Positions 28,283 to 39,010 of a stretch of DNA of 64,000 nt are shown piece by piece (within the stretch, counting starts at the first letter, position 1; each line of letters starts with the position of its first letter). Under the pieces are notes generated by a model. That model was not told the DNA's origin. It made no database searches and worked only from the letters and a program-made list of their open reading frames with translations. The position numbers were made by a program, and so were the translations under genes. The stretch covers positions 1 to 64,000 of the forward strand of contig JANQHQ010000007.1 of NCBI GenBank assembly GCA_028282595.1, read 5' to 3'. The stretch is from Chlorobium sp. Lineage in GTDB: Bacteria; Bacteroidota; Chlorobiia; Chlorobiales; Chlorobiaceae.

Positions 28283-29779
28283 ATGTCACGAAACGATTGC
28301 GAACCGGTCTTCACGCTCAATCCGCTCCTGGAGACGGTGCACGCGGACACCGAAACCCCTGTTTCGGTCTATCTCAAGCTGCGCGACGCCTATTCCTGTC
28401 TTCTGGAATCCGTCGAAGGCGAGGAGAAACTCGCGAGATTTTCCTATATCGCCGTCGATCCGGTCGCGATTCTCCGGGGTTCGGTCGACGGGGAGGTTTC
28501 CCTCGAGGTCAGGGATGAACGCTTCAGAGCCCTGGAGGAGATCGCCCGGGAAGGGGAGAACCTCAGGGCGTCCATCGACCGCTGCCTCGCGGCCTTCCGA
28601 AGCTCGCAGAAGCCGGGTAACGGGCTGGGATCGTCGCCGATGATCACCTCGGGGGCATTCGGTTACTTCGGCTACGACACGATGCACCTTGTTGAGCGGA
28701 TTCCCTTTCCCGCCAGGCCCGATCCGGCGGATCTTCCCGATGTCTGCCTGCTGTTCTGCGACAAGCTGGTCGTCTTCGACAATGTGAAACGCAAGGTGTT
28801 CATCATCGTCAACTATCTCGACGAGACCGACAGGCCAAGGGCCGAAGAGACGATCGAGGCGTTCAGGGCGAGGATGTTCCTGCCGCTCGACAGCAATAGC
28901 ATCAGGCTTCTGCCGGAAAAACCCGAGGCGGTGGTGTCCAACACCCGCAAGGATGACTATCTCGAGAAGGTCCGGGTCGCCAAGGAGCATATCAAGGCCG
29001 GAGACATCTTCCAGGTACAGGTTTCCCAGAGACTGCAGCGCCCGCTCAATACGAGGCCGTTCGACGTCTACCGCATGCTGAGGACCGTCAATCCGTCGCC
29101 CTATCTCTATTATTTTGACATGGGGGATTTCGATATCGTCGGTTCCTCGCCCGAGCTGCTGGTGCGCGTCAGCGCCGCCGCCGACGGCCGACGGCGGATC
29201 GTCGATACCCGGCCGATCGCGGGGACCCGTCCCAGGGGAGAGACCGTCGAAGAGGACAGGCGGATCGAAGCCGAGCTTCTCGACGACGAAAAAGAGCTTG
29301 CCGAGCACCTCATGCTCATCGACCTGAGCCGTAACGATATCGGCCGGATCGCAAAGGTAGGTACGGTCGAGACCAACGAAATGATGATCATCGAGCGCTA
29401 CTCCCACGTGATGCATATCGTCAGCAACGTCCGGGGTGAGCTCTGTGACGAATACAGCCCGATGGATGCTTTCTGGGCATGTTTCCCCGCGGGGACGCTC
29501 ACCGGCGCACCGAAGGTCAGGGCGATGGAGATTATTTATGAACTCGAGGAAGAGAAGCGCGGCCTGTACGGCGGGGCGGTCGGTTTCATCGATTTCCGGG
29601 GTGAGCTGGAGACAGCCATCGCCATACGCACCATGGTCGTCCGGGACGGCGTCATCTACTTCCAGGCTGCCGGGGGAATCGTCGACGACTCCGTGCCGCT
29701 GAACGAGTTCGAGGAAACCATGAACAAGATGCGGGCGGGCCTGCGGACCGTGGAGCGGCTCGAGGGGTTCGAGGCATGA
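28283..29779 (+). CDS. trpE: Anthranilate synthase component I
   Basis: Converts chorismate and ammonia (from TrpG) to anthranilate, the first committed step of tryptophan synthesis. The tryptophan-feedback motif LLES is at residues 40-43; the chorismate-binding domain shows DIFQVQVSQRL, GSSPELLVR, RPIAGTRPRG, LIDLSRNDIGR, the FPAGTLTGAPKVRAMEII motif and the C-terminal VPLNEFEETMNK. 498 residues. ATG 28283 is preferred to one 72 bases upstream whose extra residues are non-family. The other trp genes are not in this window. Confidence 0.97.
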   Translation: MSRNDCEPVFTLNPLLETVHADTETPVSVYLKLRDAYSCLLESVEGEEKLARFSYIAVDPVAILRGSVDGEVSLEVRDERFRALEEIAREGENLRASIDRCLAAFRSSQKPGNGLGSSPMITSGAFGYFGYDTMHLVERIPFPARPDPADLPDVCLLFCDKLVVFDNVKRKVFIIVNYLDETDRPRAEETIEAFRARMFLPLDSNSIRLLPEKPEAVVSNTRKDDYLEKVRVAKEHIKAGDIFQVQVSQRLQRPLNTRPFDVYRMLRTVNPSPYLYYFDMGDFDIVGSSPELLVRVSAAADGRRRIVDTRPIAGTRPRGETVEEDRRIEAELLDDEKELAEHLMLIDLSRNDIGRIAKVGTVETNEMMIIERYSHVMHIVSNVRGELCDEYSPMDAFWACFPAGTLTGAPKVRAMEIIYELEEEKRGLYGGAVGFIDFRGELETAIAIRTMVVRDGVIYFQAAGGIVDDSVPLNEFEETMNKMRAGLRTVERLEGFEA

Positions 29780-29855
29780 GATCGGGCACGGTCCGGCGGA
29801 TGGAAGCGTTCGCAATGAACACGTCGGCTGACAACATGAACAAACGCAGTACAAG

Positions 29856-31364
29856 ATGAAAATGAACAGACTCTCCTCTCTTCTGCTGATTCTCGCCGGA
29901 GTGGCGATCGGCGGGCTTGTTTTTGCAAATATCGAGTTCACCGTTTCCGACCGCGAGCATGAGGCTGCGGTCAGCAACAGGGTGAACCACGCCACCGCCG
30001 CGAACGCCGGGCAGGACATGCCGATCCGCACCCTGAAGGATTTCAACGAGGCCTTCGTGCGCATCGCCGAATCGGCCACTCCCTCCGTGGTGACCATCTT
30101 CACGGAGAAAACCGTCAACCGGCGGTTCATCTCGCCGTTCGATCTCTTCGGCAGTCCGTTCGACGAATTTTTCAGCATCCCGCGCGACAGGAACCGGGGC
30201 AACGGTCGCAAGGAGGTGCTCCGGGGACTCGGTTCGGGAGTTATCGTGCGCCGTGACGGCTACATTCTGACCAACAATCACGTCATCGACAAGGCGGACG
30301 CCATCTACATCCGCACCAGCGACAACCGAAAGATCGACGCCGAAGTCGTCGGCACCGATCCGAAAACCGACATAGCCGTGCTGAAGGTGGAGGCGAAAAA
30401 TCTCAAGCCGATAGCCATCGGCAACAGCGACGACCTGCGGGTCGGCGAGTGGGTGATCGCCATCGGCAGTCCGCTGGGCGAAAACCTCGCCCGGACCGTG
30501 ACGCGGGGCATCGTGAGCGCCGTAGGCCGTTCCAACGTCGGGCTTGCCGATTACGAGGATTTCATCCAGACCGACGCTGCGATCAATCCCGGCAACTCGG
30601 GCGGGCCGCTGGTCAACATCAGTGGAGAACTGGTGGGCATCAACACCGCGATCGCCAGCAGGACGGGGGGGTTCGAGGGGATCGGCTTCGCCGTTCCGTC
30701 CAACATGGCCCGCCAGATCATGGAATCGCTCATCAGCCGGGGCAAGGTCACCAGAGGGTGGCTCGGCGTGACGATCCAGGATGTCGATGAAAACATCGCG
30801 GAGGGCCTGCAGCTCAAGAAAGCCGAAGGGGTGCTGGTGGGCACCGTCGTGGAAAAGGGCCCGGCGCGTGCTGCGGGCGTCAAAACCGGGGACGTGATCC
30901 TGGAGATCGACGGCAGGAAGGTCCTTAACACGGTCGAACTCCGCAACCAGATCGCCGCCACGGCTCCCGGCAAGAAAGTCATGCTGACGCTCTGGCGGGA
31001 CGGTGTACTCAAAAAGGTCGGCGTCAAGCTCGGGGAACTGCCCGGGCAGGAGGACGCCCCGGTGGGCGAGCCCGAAATGGACAAGCAACTCGGTTTCAGC
31101 GCGGCGCCGCTTTCGCCGGACCTCGCGGCGCGCTACCGCCTCGAATCGGGCGGGAAGGGGGTTGTCATTACCGGAGTCGATCCTTCGTCGAACGCCTATC
31201 GCGCAGGACTGCGCGAAGGCGATCTGATCAGGGCCGCAAACAGGCGGGAAATCACCTCCTACAAGCAGTTCCTCGGCATTGTCGGCAAGATGAAGAAGGG
31301 CGATCTTCTCTTCCTGCTCGTGGAACGGGGAGGCGGCAAGGTCTATTTTGCCTTTAACCTGTAA
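29856..31364 (+). CDS. HtrA/DegQ-type periplasmic serine protease
   Basis: A 502-residue envelope quality-control protease and chaperone. An N-terminal hydrophobic export signal (about residues 5-25) leads to a trypsin-like domain with triad His142 (LTNNHVID), Asp172 (KTDIAVL) and Ser248 (GNSGGPL), then two PDZ domains (about 300-400 and 415-500). Domain plan matches DegP/DegQ/MucD; it cannot be split further. Ends at a strong terminator (31418-31454). Confidence 0.96.
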   Translation: MKMNRLSSLLLILAGVAIGGLVFANIEFTVSDREHEAAVSNRVNHATAANAGQDMPIRTLKDFNEAFVRIAESATPSVVTIFTEKTVNRRFISPFDLFGSPFDEFFSIPRDRNRGNGRKEVLRGLGSGVIVRRDGYILTNNHVIDKADAIYIRTSDNRKIDAEVVGTDPKTDIAVLKVEAKNLKPIAIGNSDDLRVGEWVIAIGSPLGENLARTVTRGIVSAVGRSNVGLADYEDFIQTDAAINPGNSGGPLVNISGELVGINTAIASRTGGFEGIGFAVPSNMARQIMESLISRGKVTRGWLGVTIQDVDENIAEGLQLKKAEGVLVGTVVEKGPARAAGVKTGDVILEIDGRKVLNTVELRNQIAATAPGKKVMLTLWRDGVLKKVGVKLGELPGQEDAPVGEPEMDKQLGFSAAPLSPDLAARYRLESGGKGVVITGVDPSSNAYRAGLREGDLIRAANRREITSYKQFLGIVGKMKKGDLLFLLVERGGGKVYFAFNL

Positions 31365-31417
31365 GCCGGTTTTGGAGGGGATGCAAAGAATTGTACATTA
31401 GTACATGAGGTAAAAAG

Positions 31418-31454
31418 GTAAAGTCAGCAACGCCCGCTGACTTTACTTTTTTTT
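31418..31454 (+). terminator. Rho-independent terminator after the HtrA-like gene
   Basis: A perfect 11-bp stem (GTAAAGTCAGC / GCTGACTTTAC) with a 7-base loop is followed directly by TTTTTTTT. It separates the protease gene from greA. Confidence 0.92.
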
Positions 31455-31529
31455 GTTGCCCTGCCGGAGAGTTCCGATACCGCCCGTTCGGCGGATTCTT
31501 TTGCCGGTTAACAATAAACAGTTTATGCC

Positions 31530-32012
31530 ATGAGCGACAGAGTGTACCTGACAAAGGCAGGTTACGACAGACTGAGAGAGGAACTGAACGTTCTGAAGAA
31601 CGATACAAGGAAAGAGGTCCTGGAAAAGATAGCGGAAGCGCGCTCACACGGCGATCTGAGCGAAAACGCCGAATACGAGGCCGCCCGGGAGGAGCAGTCC
31701 CAGCTCGAGGGGCGCATCGGCGAGCTCGAAAGCAAGCTCTCGCGTGCGACCATTCTCGATCCCACCCAGATCAAAACCGACCGGGTCTATATCCTGACGA
31801 CGGTAAAGCTCAAAAACCTCGACGCTCCGGGCGACGAGATCGTCGAGTACACGCTAGTGTCGTCCGAGGAAGCGGATACGGACCAGGGAAAAATCTCCGT
31901 TCGCTCGCCCGTCGGGCGGTCCCTGATTGGCAGGACCGTCGGAGACAAGGTCGATATCAGCGTTCCGAAAGGGGAGTTGCACTATGAGATTCTTGAAATT
32001 TTCGTAAAATAA
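31530..32012 (+). CDS. greA: Transcription elongation factor GreA
   Basis: Rescues backtracked RNA polymerase by stimulating transcript cleavage. The 160-residue product has the N-terminal antiparallel coiled coil (tip acidic residues near [18 protein letters not shown]) and the C-terminal FKBP-like domain with [17 protein letters not shown]. It lies behind a terminator and is followed closely by a small unknown gene and tpiA on the same strand. Confidence 0.97.
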   Translation: MSDRVYLTKAGYDRLREELNVLKNDTRKEVLEKIAEARSHGDLSENAEYEAAREEQSQLEGRIGELESKLSRATILDPTQIKTDRVYILTTVKLKNLDAPGDEIVEYTLVSSEEADTDQGKISVRSPVGRSLIGRTVGDKVDISVPKGELHYEILEIFVK

Positions 32013-32024
32013 CCGCTTCGAATC

Positions 32025-32249
32025 ATGGGAAAACGTCAGGTTGTCTACAAGACCGGGGAGATCGGAGGAAACAGTGAGCTTGTCGACAAGGAGGTGAACC
32101 TCATCACGGTCGCCGACAGGGTCTGGCACGGGAGAGTCGTTTCCGTCGACCACTCAACAGTCGTGCTTCGCGACGCCCGGTCGGGCAAGCATACTTTTCC
32201 GATCGAGCAGATCGAAACCATTTATCGCGAGATAGTAACCGATTATTGA
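32025..32249 (+). CDS. Small conserved protein of unknown function
   Basis: A 74-residue beta-rich protein ([27 protein letters not shown], then [15 protein letters not shown]), reminiscent of small SH3/Sm-like barrels, but I do not recognise the family. It begins 13 bases after the greA stop and ends five bases before tpiA, so it is part of the same transcript and very likely translated. No function is assigned. Confidence 0.7.
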   Translation: MGKRQVVYKTGEIGGNSELVDKEVNLITVADRVWHGRVVSVDHSTVVLRDARSGKHTFPIEQIETIYREIVTDY

Positions 32250-32253
32250 AACC

Positions 32254-33009
32254 ATGCGAACAAAAATTGTTGTTGGCAACTGGAAAATGAACAAGACCGT
32301 CGAGGAAGGTGTCGGGCTGACGACTGCCATTCTCGAACTGATCGGTGACGGCATGGCTGACTGCGAGGTCGGCGTCGCCCCGCCGTTCACGGCCCTCGAC
32401 GGCGTGAAGCGGGCGATCGGGCGGAGCGGCATCAGGCTTGTCGCGCAGAACTGCCATCACGAGGACGACGGGGCCTATACCGGCGAGGTGTCGGTGCGCA
32501 TGCTCGACTCGCTCGGCTGCGCCTCTGTGATTCTGGGCCATTCGGAGCGGCGACAGCTCTTCGGCGAGACCAGCGCCGTCGTCAATCTCAAGGTGAAGAA
32601 AGCCCTCGGCGCAGGGTTGCAGGCGATCATGTGCGTCGGTGAAACCCTCGACGAACGCGAACGCGGCGTCACGGAGGAGCTGGTTACCGGCCAGGTGAGG
32701 GAAGGGCTCGACGGTGTGGACGACCTCGAAAACGTGGTGATAGCCTACGAGCCCGTCTGGGCGATCGGCACCGGAAAAACCGCGACACCCGGACAGGCGC
32801 AGGAAGTGCACGCTTCCATCCGCCGGACCGTGCGGGACATCTACGGAGAGACGGTCGCCGGCCGCCTGAGGATTCAGTACGGCGGCAGTGTCAAGCCTTC
32901 CAACGCGGCAGAGCTCTTTTCGATGCCCGATATCGACGGGGGTCTGATCGGCGGGGCGAGCCTCAAGGCGGAGGATTTCGCCGCCATCGTCCGCGCGGCC
33001 TGCTGCTGA
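32254..33009 (+). CDS. tpiA: Triosephosphate isomerase
   Basis: TIM-barrel enzyme interconverting dihydroxyacetone phosphate and glyceraldehyde-3-phosphate in central carbon metabolism. The sequence begins with the substrate-loop Asn/Lys (VGNWKMN), has the catalytic His in [11 protein letters not shown] and the catalytic Glu in [23 protein letters not shown], and the phosphate-binding GGSVKPSNA loop. 251 residues. The gap after it is the repeat-rich 33029-33287 element. Confidence 0.98.
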   Translation: MRTKIVVGNWKMNKTVEEGVGLTTAILELIGDGMADCEVGVAPPFTALDGVKRAIGRSGIRLVAQNCHHEDDGAYTGEVSVRMLDSLGCASVILGHSERRQLFGETSAVVNLKVKKALGAGLQAIMCVGETLDERERGVTEELVTGQVREGLDGVDDLENVVIAYEPVWAIGTGKTATPGQAQEVHASIRRTVRDIYGETVAGRLRIQYGGSVKPSNAAELFSMPDIDGGLIGGASLKAEDFAAIVRAACC

Positions 33010-33028
33010 AAAAAGTGGCGAGGGAGAA

Positions 33029-33287
33029 AGTGACGTCGTCCGGCTGTGCCGGACTTAGTGACGGCACCTGACTATGTCAGGCTTTGCCGTCTCTATCGGT
33101 ATCGATAGCCAACGCCAGTTCGGGCAGCCACAGGGGGCTGCCCCTACACTTTGCCGACTGCTTCCCTTTCGATCCCGAAACCCGATCCCCGAAAGATTAA
33201 TATCGGGGCTCGCCGTCGGAATCGGTATCGGGAGTCCATCTTTTTCCCCAACTGATCACTCAGCCCGCGAAAGCGGGCGTCGTCACT
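33029..33287. repeat. MITE-like intergenic element with many hairpins
   Basis: Between the convergent tpiA and thiC genes lies 259 bases bounded by AGTGACG (33029-33035) and CGTCACT (33281-33287). Inside are several stem-loops: GTCCGGC/GCCGGAC (33038-33054), a nested one from GACGGCA to TGCCGTC, GGGCAGCC/GGCTGCCC, and GCCCGC-GAAA-GCGGGC near the right end. No open frame in it looks like a gene. The structure resembles a non-autonomous repeat element or a regulatory/processing stem array. Confidence 0.5.
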
Positions 33288-33295
33288 CATCATGC

Positions 33296-35158
<1,863 letters not shown>

Positions 35159-35288
35159 ATATATTCACTTCACGATAACCAAAAACCCCATGATTTGCAA
35201 GCCGGGTCCGGTTTAGAAAAGCCCGTCTTTTGTGTAAATTACAGGTCTTGATTTCGTAACAGTTCACAACGCTTTTTCCGTGTGCGCC

Positions 35289-36638
35289 ATGAGGCAGTTC
35301 AACCTTGTTCGTCTCGCCTTTTTCCAGATGGGTTTCGGCATCATGCTCGGATTTCTGCACGACACGCTGAACCGGGTCATGACCTCCGATCTCGGCATCT
35401 CGTCGACCATCGTGTTCGGTCTCATAAGCCTCAAGGAACTGCTTGCCGTTTTCGGTGTGAAGGTCTGGGCGGGTAACATGTCGGACAAATCGCACGTTCT
35501 CGGCTACAAGCGATCTCCCTACATCCTGATCGGCATGTTGAGCTGCGTGTTCTCCTTCATGCTTTCGCCCGTCGCGGCATACGAGGTGAACATCGCGGGT
35601 GTGGAGTTCGCGGATCTTCTGCCGGCCATGGCGCAGGACGCCGGGTTGCTGAAGCTCGTCATCATCTTTCTGGTTTTCGGGTTCGGTCTCCAGGTGGCGA
35701 CGACCGCCTACTACGCCCTTCTTGCGGACTATGTCGGCGACAAGCATATCGGCAAGGTGACCTCCGCGAGCTGGACGCTCATGGTGCTGACGACCATCGT
35801 TTCTGCGCGTATCGTCGGCGGCTACCTGGATATCTATTCACCGGAACGCCTGATGAACGTGGCGTTCGTCGGCGGGCTCGTCGCGCTCGGTATCGCCCTT
35901 TTCGCTTTCACGGGGGTTGAGGAACGCAATTCGGTTGCGAGGAAGGGGGAAAAAGAGGAGACGCTCTCGTTCGGCCAGTCGATAAAGCTGCTCTCCTCCT
36001 CGCCGAAAACACTGCTGTTCGCGTTCTATATTTTTGTGGCCATTTTCGCGCTCTTTTCCTGCGAGATCGTCATGGAGCCCTTCGGCGCGGACGTGTTCGG
36101 CATGCCGGTCGGGGAGACCACGAAGCTGTTCCGTCCGACAATGGGCGGCACGCAACTCGTGTTCATGCTGCTTGTCGGCTTCATGCTCAACAGGATCGGG
36201 AAAAAGAGGGGAGCGTTCATCGGGAACCTCTTCGGCATGGCCGGGTTTGCGGTTATCATCTTCTCCGGGTTCACGCTCGACGAAACCGTTCTCCGTGCGG
36301 GCCTCGTGATCGCCGGTATCGGCCTCGGCGCGGCCAGCGTTTCGAACATCACCATGATGATGACCATGACGGCGGGACGCAGCGGCGTCTACATCGGCCT
36401 GTGGGGCACCGCGCAGAGCCTTGCGATGTTCATGGGACACTTCGGGGCGGGCGTCATCCGCGACGTCGTTCATGCATTTTCCGGTGACTACATGTGGTCG
36501 TACGCCGCGATTTTCGGGCTCGAGATCCTGGCGTTCGGCGTCGCCAGCGCCCTTCTGCCGCTGATATCCCAGGACGATTTCGAGGAGGAGAGCAAGGTGA
36601 AGATCGCGCAGGTGCTGGCGGCCTCCGGCGCGGACTGA
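35289..36638 (+). CDS. PucC-family (BCD) membrane transporter
   Basis: A 449-residue, 12-helix protein of the bacteriochlorophyll-delivery branch of the major facilitator superfamily (FFQMGFGIMLGFLHDTLNRVM, a GYKRSPYILIGML loop, DYVGDKHIGKVTSASWTLMVL). Relatives such as PucC/LhaA assist assembly of light-harvesting complexes; in Chlorobiaceae they likely serve reaction centre, FMO or chlorosome pigment handling, which is inferred. ATG 35289 is preferred over a GTG nine bases upstream. It diverges from thiC. Confidence 0.85.
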   Translation: MRQFNLVRLAFFQMGFGIMLGFLHDTLNRVMTSDLGISSTIVFGLISLKELLAVFGVKVWAGNMSDKSHVLGYKRSPYILIGMLSCVFSFMLSPVAAYEVNIAGVEFADLLPAMAQDAGLLKLVIIFLVFGFGLQVATTAYYALLADYVGDKHIGKVTSASWTLMVLTTIVSARIVGGYLDIYSPERLMNVAFVGGLVALGIALFAFTGVEERNSVARKGEKEETLSFGQSIKLLSSSPKTLLFAFYIFVAIFALFSCEIVMEPFGADVFGMPVGETTKLFRPTMGGTQLVFMLLVGFMLNRIGKKRGAFIGNLFGMAGFAVIIFSGFTLDETVLRAGLVIAGIGLGAASVSNITMMMTMTAGRSGVYIGLWGTAQSLAMFMGHFGAGVIRDVVHAFSGDYMWSYAAIFGLEILAFGVASALLPLISQDDFEEESKVKIAQVLAASGAD

Positions 36639-36733
36639 CGGCAAGCGGCCGCCGGAGGCGCCGGGCCCGGGCGTACATGCGGAGAAAGATTCAAACAACT
36701 CAACAACTCAACGATTCGATACTTTCCTCACCG

Positions 36734-37690
36734 ATGAAGCACGTTTTCGGGCCGGTATCCTCCAAGCGGTTGGGGCAGTCGCTCGGCGTCGATGTGCTGC
36801 CGGCGAAAAGCTGCACCTGGGACTGCATTTACTGCCAGCTTGGCGGGACGAAGGAGTTCGTCGCAGAGCGTCAAGAGTTTTACCCGAAGGAAGAGATTCT
36901 CAAGGAGATCCGCTCCGCGATCGAGTCCGGCGTTGCGATCGACTGGATCACCTTCGTCGGTTCGGGCGAAACGACGCTTTACAAGGGGCTCGGCTGGCTT
37001 ATCCGCGAGACGAAGAAGCTGACGTCGATTCCGGTGGCCGTAATCACGAACGGCTCGCTGCTCTCCGGTGAGGAGGTGCGCCGGGAACTACTCGGGGCGG
37101 ACGCCGTGCTGCCCTCCTTCAACGCCGGTTCACCGGAGCTCTTCGAGCGGATCGACCGTCCCTGCCCGGGCTTTACCTATGAGCGCCATGTCGAGGGCCT
37201 CGCAGCGTTCCGCAAAGTCTACAAGGGCAGGCTCTGGGTGGAAGTTATGCTGATCGGCGGGGTGAACGACTCGGTCGAGGCCCTGCAGGATATCGCGGCG
37301 GCTCTCGAGGAGGTGAAGCCCGACACGGTCCATATCGTGCTGCCGACCCGTCCTTCGACCGAACCGGGGATCGGTCTGCCCGGGGAGGAGGGGGTCGCCA
37401 GGGCGCGGCTGATCCTCTCGCGTGTCGCGAAGGTGGTGCATCCCGTGAAAGGGAGCATGAACCTGAAGAACACGGACGATATCCAGAAGACCGTGGCTTC
37501 CATCGTCGTGCGCCATCCCGTGCAGGAGCGTGAACTGCGCCACGCGCTCGACGAGCTGGTGCCGGACGACCCGGACCAGGTGGAGCGTATGATAGGGACG
37601 ATGCTCGGTTCCGGAAAGTTCAAAACCCTCAGGCTCGAGGACGGGGAGATCTACTGGGTGCCCGCTTCGGACAAGAGAGGCCTAAACTGA
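36734..37690 (+). CDS. Radical SAM protein
   Basis: A 318-residue radical SAM enzyme with the cluster-binding CTWDCIYC motif (CxxxCxxC) at about residues 26-33 (FGPVSSKRLGQSLGVD just before). It resembles the COG0731 group related to wyosine-type tRNA modification enzymes, but substrate is unknown. A C-terminal helical segment (HPVQERELRHALDELVPDDPDQ) looks like a small winged-helix. The ATG at 36734 marks the natural start; the frame is open farther upstream only as overlap with the transporter gene. Its stop codon lies in the 42-bp palindrome. Confidence 0.85.
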   Translation: MKHVFGPVSSKRLGQSLGVDVLPAKSCTWDCIYCQLGGTKEFVAERQEFYPKEEILKEIRSAIESGVAIDWITFVGSGETTLYKGLGWLIRETKKLTSIPVAVITNGSLLSGEEVRRELLGADAVLPSFNAGSPELFERIDRPCPGFTYERHVEGLAAFRKVYKGRLWVEVMLIGGVNDSVEALQDIAAALEEVKPDTVHIVLPTRPSTEPGIGLPGEEGVARARLILSRVAKVVHPVKGSMNLKNTDDIQKTVASIVVRHPVQERELRHALDELVPDDPDQVERMIGTMLGSGKFKTLRLEDGEIYWVPASDKRGLN

Positions 37691-37722
37691 GCGTCCCGAC
37701 AGGTCGGGACGCTCAGTTTAGG
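37681..37722. repeat. Perfect 42-bp inverted repeat
   Basis: Arms of 20 bases (CCTAAACTGAGCGTCCCGAC / GTCGGGACGCTCAGTTTAGG) are separated by two bases. The left arm contains the stop codon of the radical SAM gene, and the hairpin lies between convergent genes, so it can act as a bidirectional terminator or mRNA-end stabiliser. A near-identical half (19 of 20 bases) is at 56886-56905. Confidence 0.9.
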
Positions 37723-37737
37723 GGAGGGTAAGGCGGT

Positions 37738-38217
37738 TCAGCGGCCCATCCGGCCGAGGCAGTGCAGACCGCGTTTTTCGGCGAGCCAGTAGACGCACTC
37801 CTTCGGGAAGGAACGGCAGATTTCGGCGTGCCGGCCCGATACTTTCGAGATGATGAGCGGGTGCTTCGGGTACCTGGCGAGCGTGGCTTCCGCTTCCTCC
37901 GCCGTGCACGTCTCCGCCAAACCCGCCCGGACCATGGCGTCCGCCATATCGCCGAGGAACACCGATTCGGTGAAGTCCGAATCCGGATCGAGCGCCCTGC
38001 ACACCCGTTCCCCCACGGCGACCCGTTCCGCCTCGCGGACGTACTCCGCGGCTCGCGCCATCGTGATGACGACGGGCTCGAATGCAAGGATGTTGCCGAG
38101 CATCTTCCGCCCGATTTCCGTCCGGTCGAGTTTCCCCTCGGTCGAGCGGAACACTCCCAGCGCCTTCGATATGTCCACCAGCACCTTGCCGCCGGTATAG
38201 TCTTCGATCGTGCCCAT
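37738..38217 (-). CDS. Protein of unknown function
   Basis: A 159-residue protein I do not recognise. The N-terminus (MGTIEDYTGGKVLVDISKALGVF) and the C-terminal part with KHPLIISKVSGRHAEICRSFPKECVYWLAEKRG and a final GLHCLGRMGR hold four cysteines in two groups, hinting at metal or redox chemistry, but no known motif is complete. It converges on the radical SAM gene. The ATG 38217 start is the first plausible one. Coding is supported by length and amino-acid composition only. Confidence 0.6.
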   Translation of the reverse strand: MGTIEDYTGGKVLVDISKALGVFRSTEGKLDRTEIGRKMLGNILAFEPVVITMARAAEYVREAERVAVGERVCRALDPDSDFTESVFLGDMADAMVRAGLAETCTAEEAEATLARYPKHPLIISKVSGRHAEICRSFPKECVYWLAEKRGLHCLGRMGR

Positions 38218-38357
38218 GTGAGGTTGCGGATTGTAAGGCTTGTTACCCTGTGGTCAAGAGTAATTTACGTATCTTTTTCGTTATGGCGTCACCCTGGATT
38301 TCATGCGTGGAGCATTACGCGGAGCGGCAGGAAATTCTCGAATTTTAGGGGAAAACA

Positions 38358-38849
38358 GTGTCGGAACTGATCCCGAAACACGGCGGCTATCGCAAGCTGA
38401 AAAGTTTTCAGCTCGCTCAGCTGATTTACGATGTCACGGTGCGGTTCTGCGACCGTTACGTGGACCGGCGCAACCGGACCCGCGACCAGATGGTGCAGGC
38501 CGCGCGCTCGGGCGTGCAGAACATCGCGGAAGGATCGCAAGCCTCGGCGACCTCTAAAAAAACGGAGCTGAAACTCACCCGGGTCGCCCGGGCCAGTCTA
38601 GAGGAGCTGAAGCTGGACTACGAGGACTTTCTCCGCCAGCGCGGCCTTCCCGGGCTGGATGCGGAACATCCTGCGCTCGTGCGCTTCAAGGCGTTGCGGT
38701 GCAAAAGCCTGGAGGAGGTGCAGCAGTGGGTGGCGGAGGAGGTGGGGAGGAACACGGACAAGCACGGACACACACGGACTTGCGGAAAAGAGGTCAGAAG
38801 CCGTCGTCCTCGTCAGTGTCTGTCGGTGAACGTCCGTGTCCGTCCTTGA
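38358..38849 (+). CDS. Four-helix-bundle (S23-type) protein, apparently frameshifted
   Basis: The N-terminal ~125 residues match the four-helix-bundle family found free-standing and in 23S rRNA intervening sequences (GGYRKLKSFQLAQLIYDVTVRF, RDQMVQAARSGVQNIAEGSQ). It starts at GTG 38358 behind AGGGGA. Beyond about residue 130 (after LEEVQQWVAEE) the frame runs into a repeat-rich insert and stops at 38849. The family's C-terminal 'suffix' continues in another frame (see 38850-39010). Either broken, variable by repeat slippage, or mis-sequenced. Confidence 0.7.
   Translation: MSELIPKHGGYRKLKSFQLAQLIYDVTVRFCDRYVDRRNRTRDQMVQAARSGVQNIAEGSQASATSKKTELKLTRVARASLEELKLDYEDFLRQRGLPGLDAEHPALVRFKALRCKSLEEVQQWVAEEVGRNTDKHGHTRTCGKEVRSRRPRQCLSVNVRVRP
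38753..38845. repeat. CACGGACA direct repeats with inverted partner inside the four-helix gene
   Basis: CACGGACA occurs at 38753 and 38763, with CACGGAC at 38773, and complementary GTCCGTGTCCGT lies at 38832-38843. The block can fold as a long hairpin or slip during replication and coincides with the point where the frame changes. Confidence 0.7.
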
Positions 38850-39010
38850 GCCCAGCCTGTCTCGCCGCGGACGGGGCGCTCTCCCTCCTGAACCTCGCCT
38901 GCTATCTTCTCGACCGGCAGGTCGAACGACTGGCTGTCGATTTTGAAAACGAGGGCGGGTTTACGGAACGGTTGTATCGGGTGCGTAGCGCGAAACGGAA
39001 TCGAAAATAG
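38850..39010 (+). pseudogene. Displaced C-terminal 'suffix' of the four-helix-bundle protein
   Basis: The frame open over 38699-39010 encodes, from about 38850, LAADGALSLLNLACYLLDRQVERL and then FENEGGFTERLYRVRS, the conserved end of four-helix-bundle suffix proteins. It lies one base out of phase with the preceding N-terminal part, so a shift within the CACGGACA insert separates them. No separate start or ribosome-binding site is visible. Confidence 0.6.

Noticed and set aside
38753..38845. CACGGACA repeats as a CRISPR-like array
   Set aside because: Units are 8 bases with 2-base spacers inside a coding frame; far too short and irregular for CRISPR.
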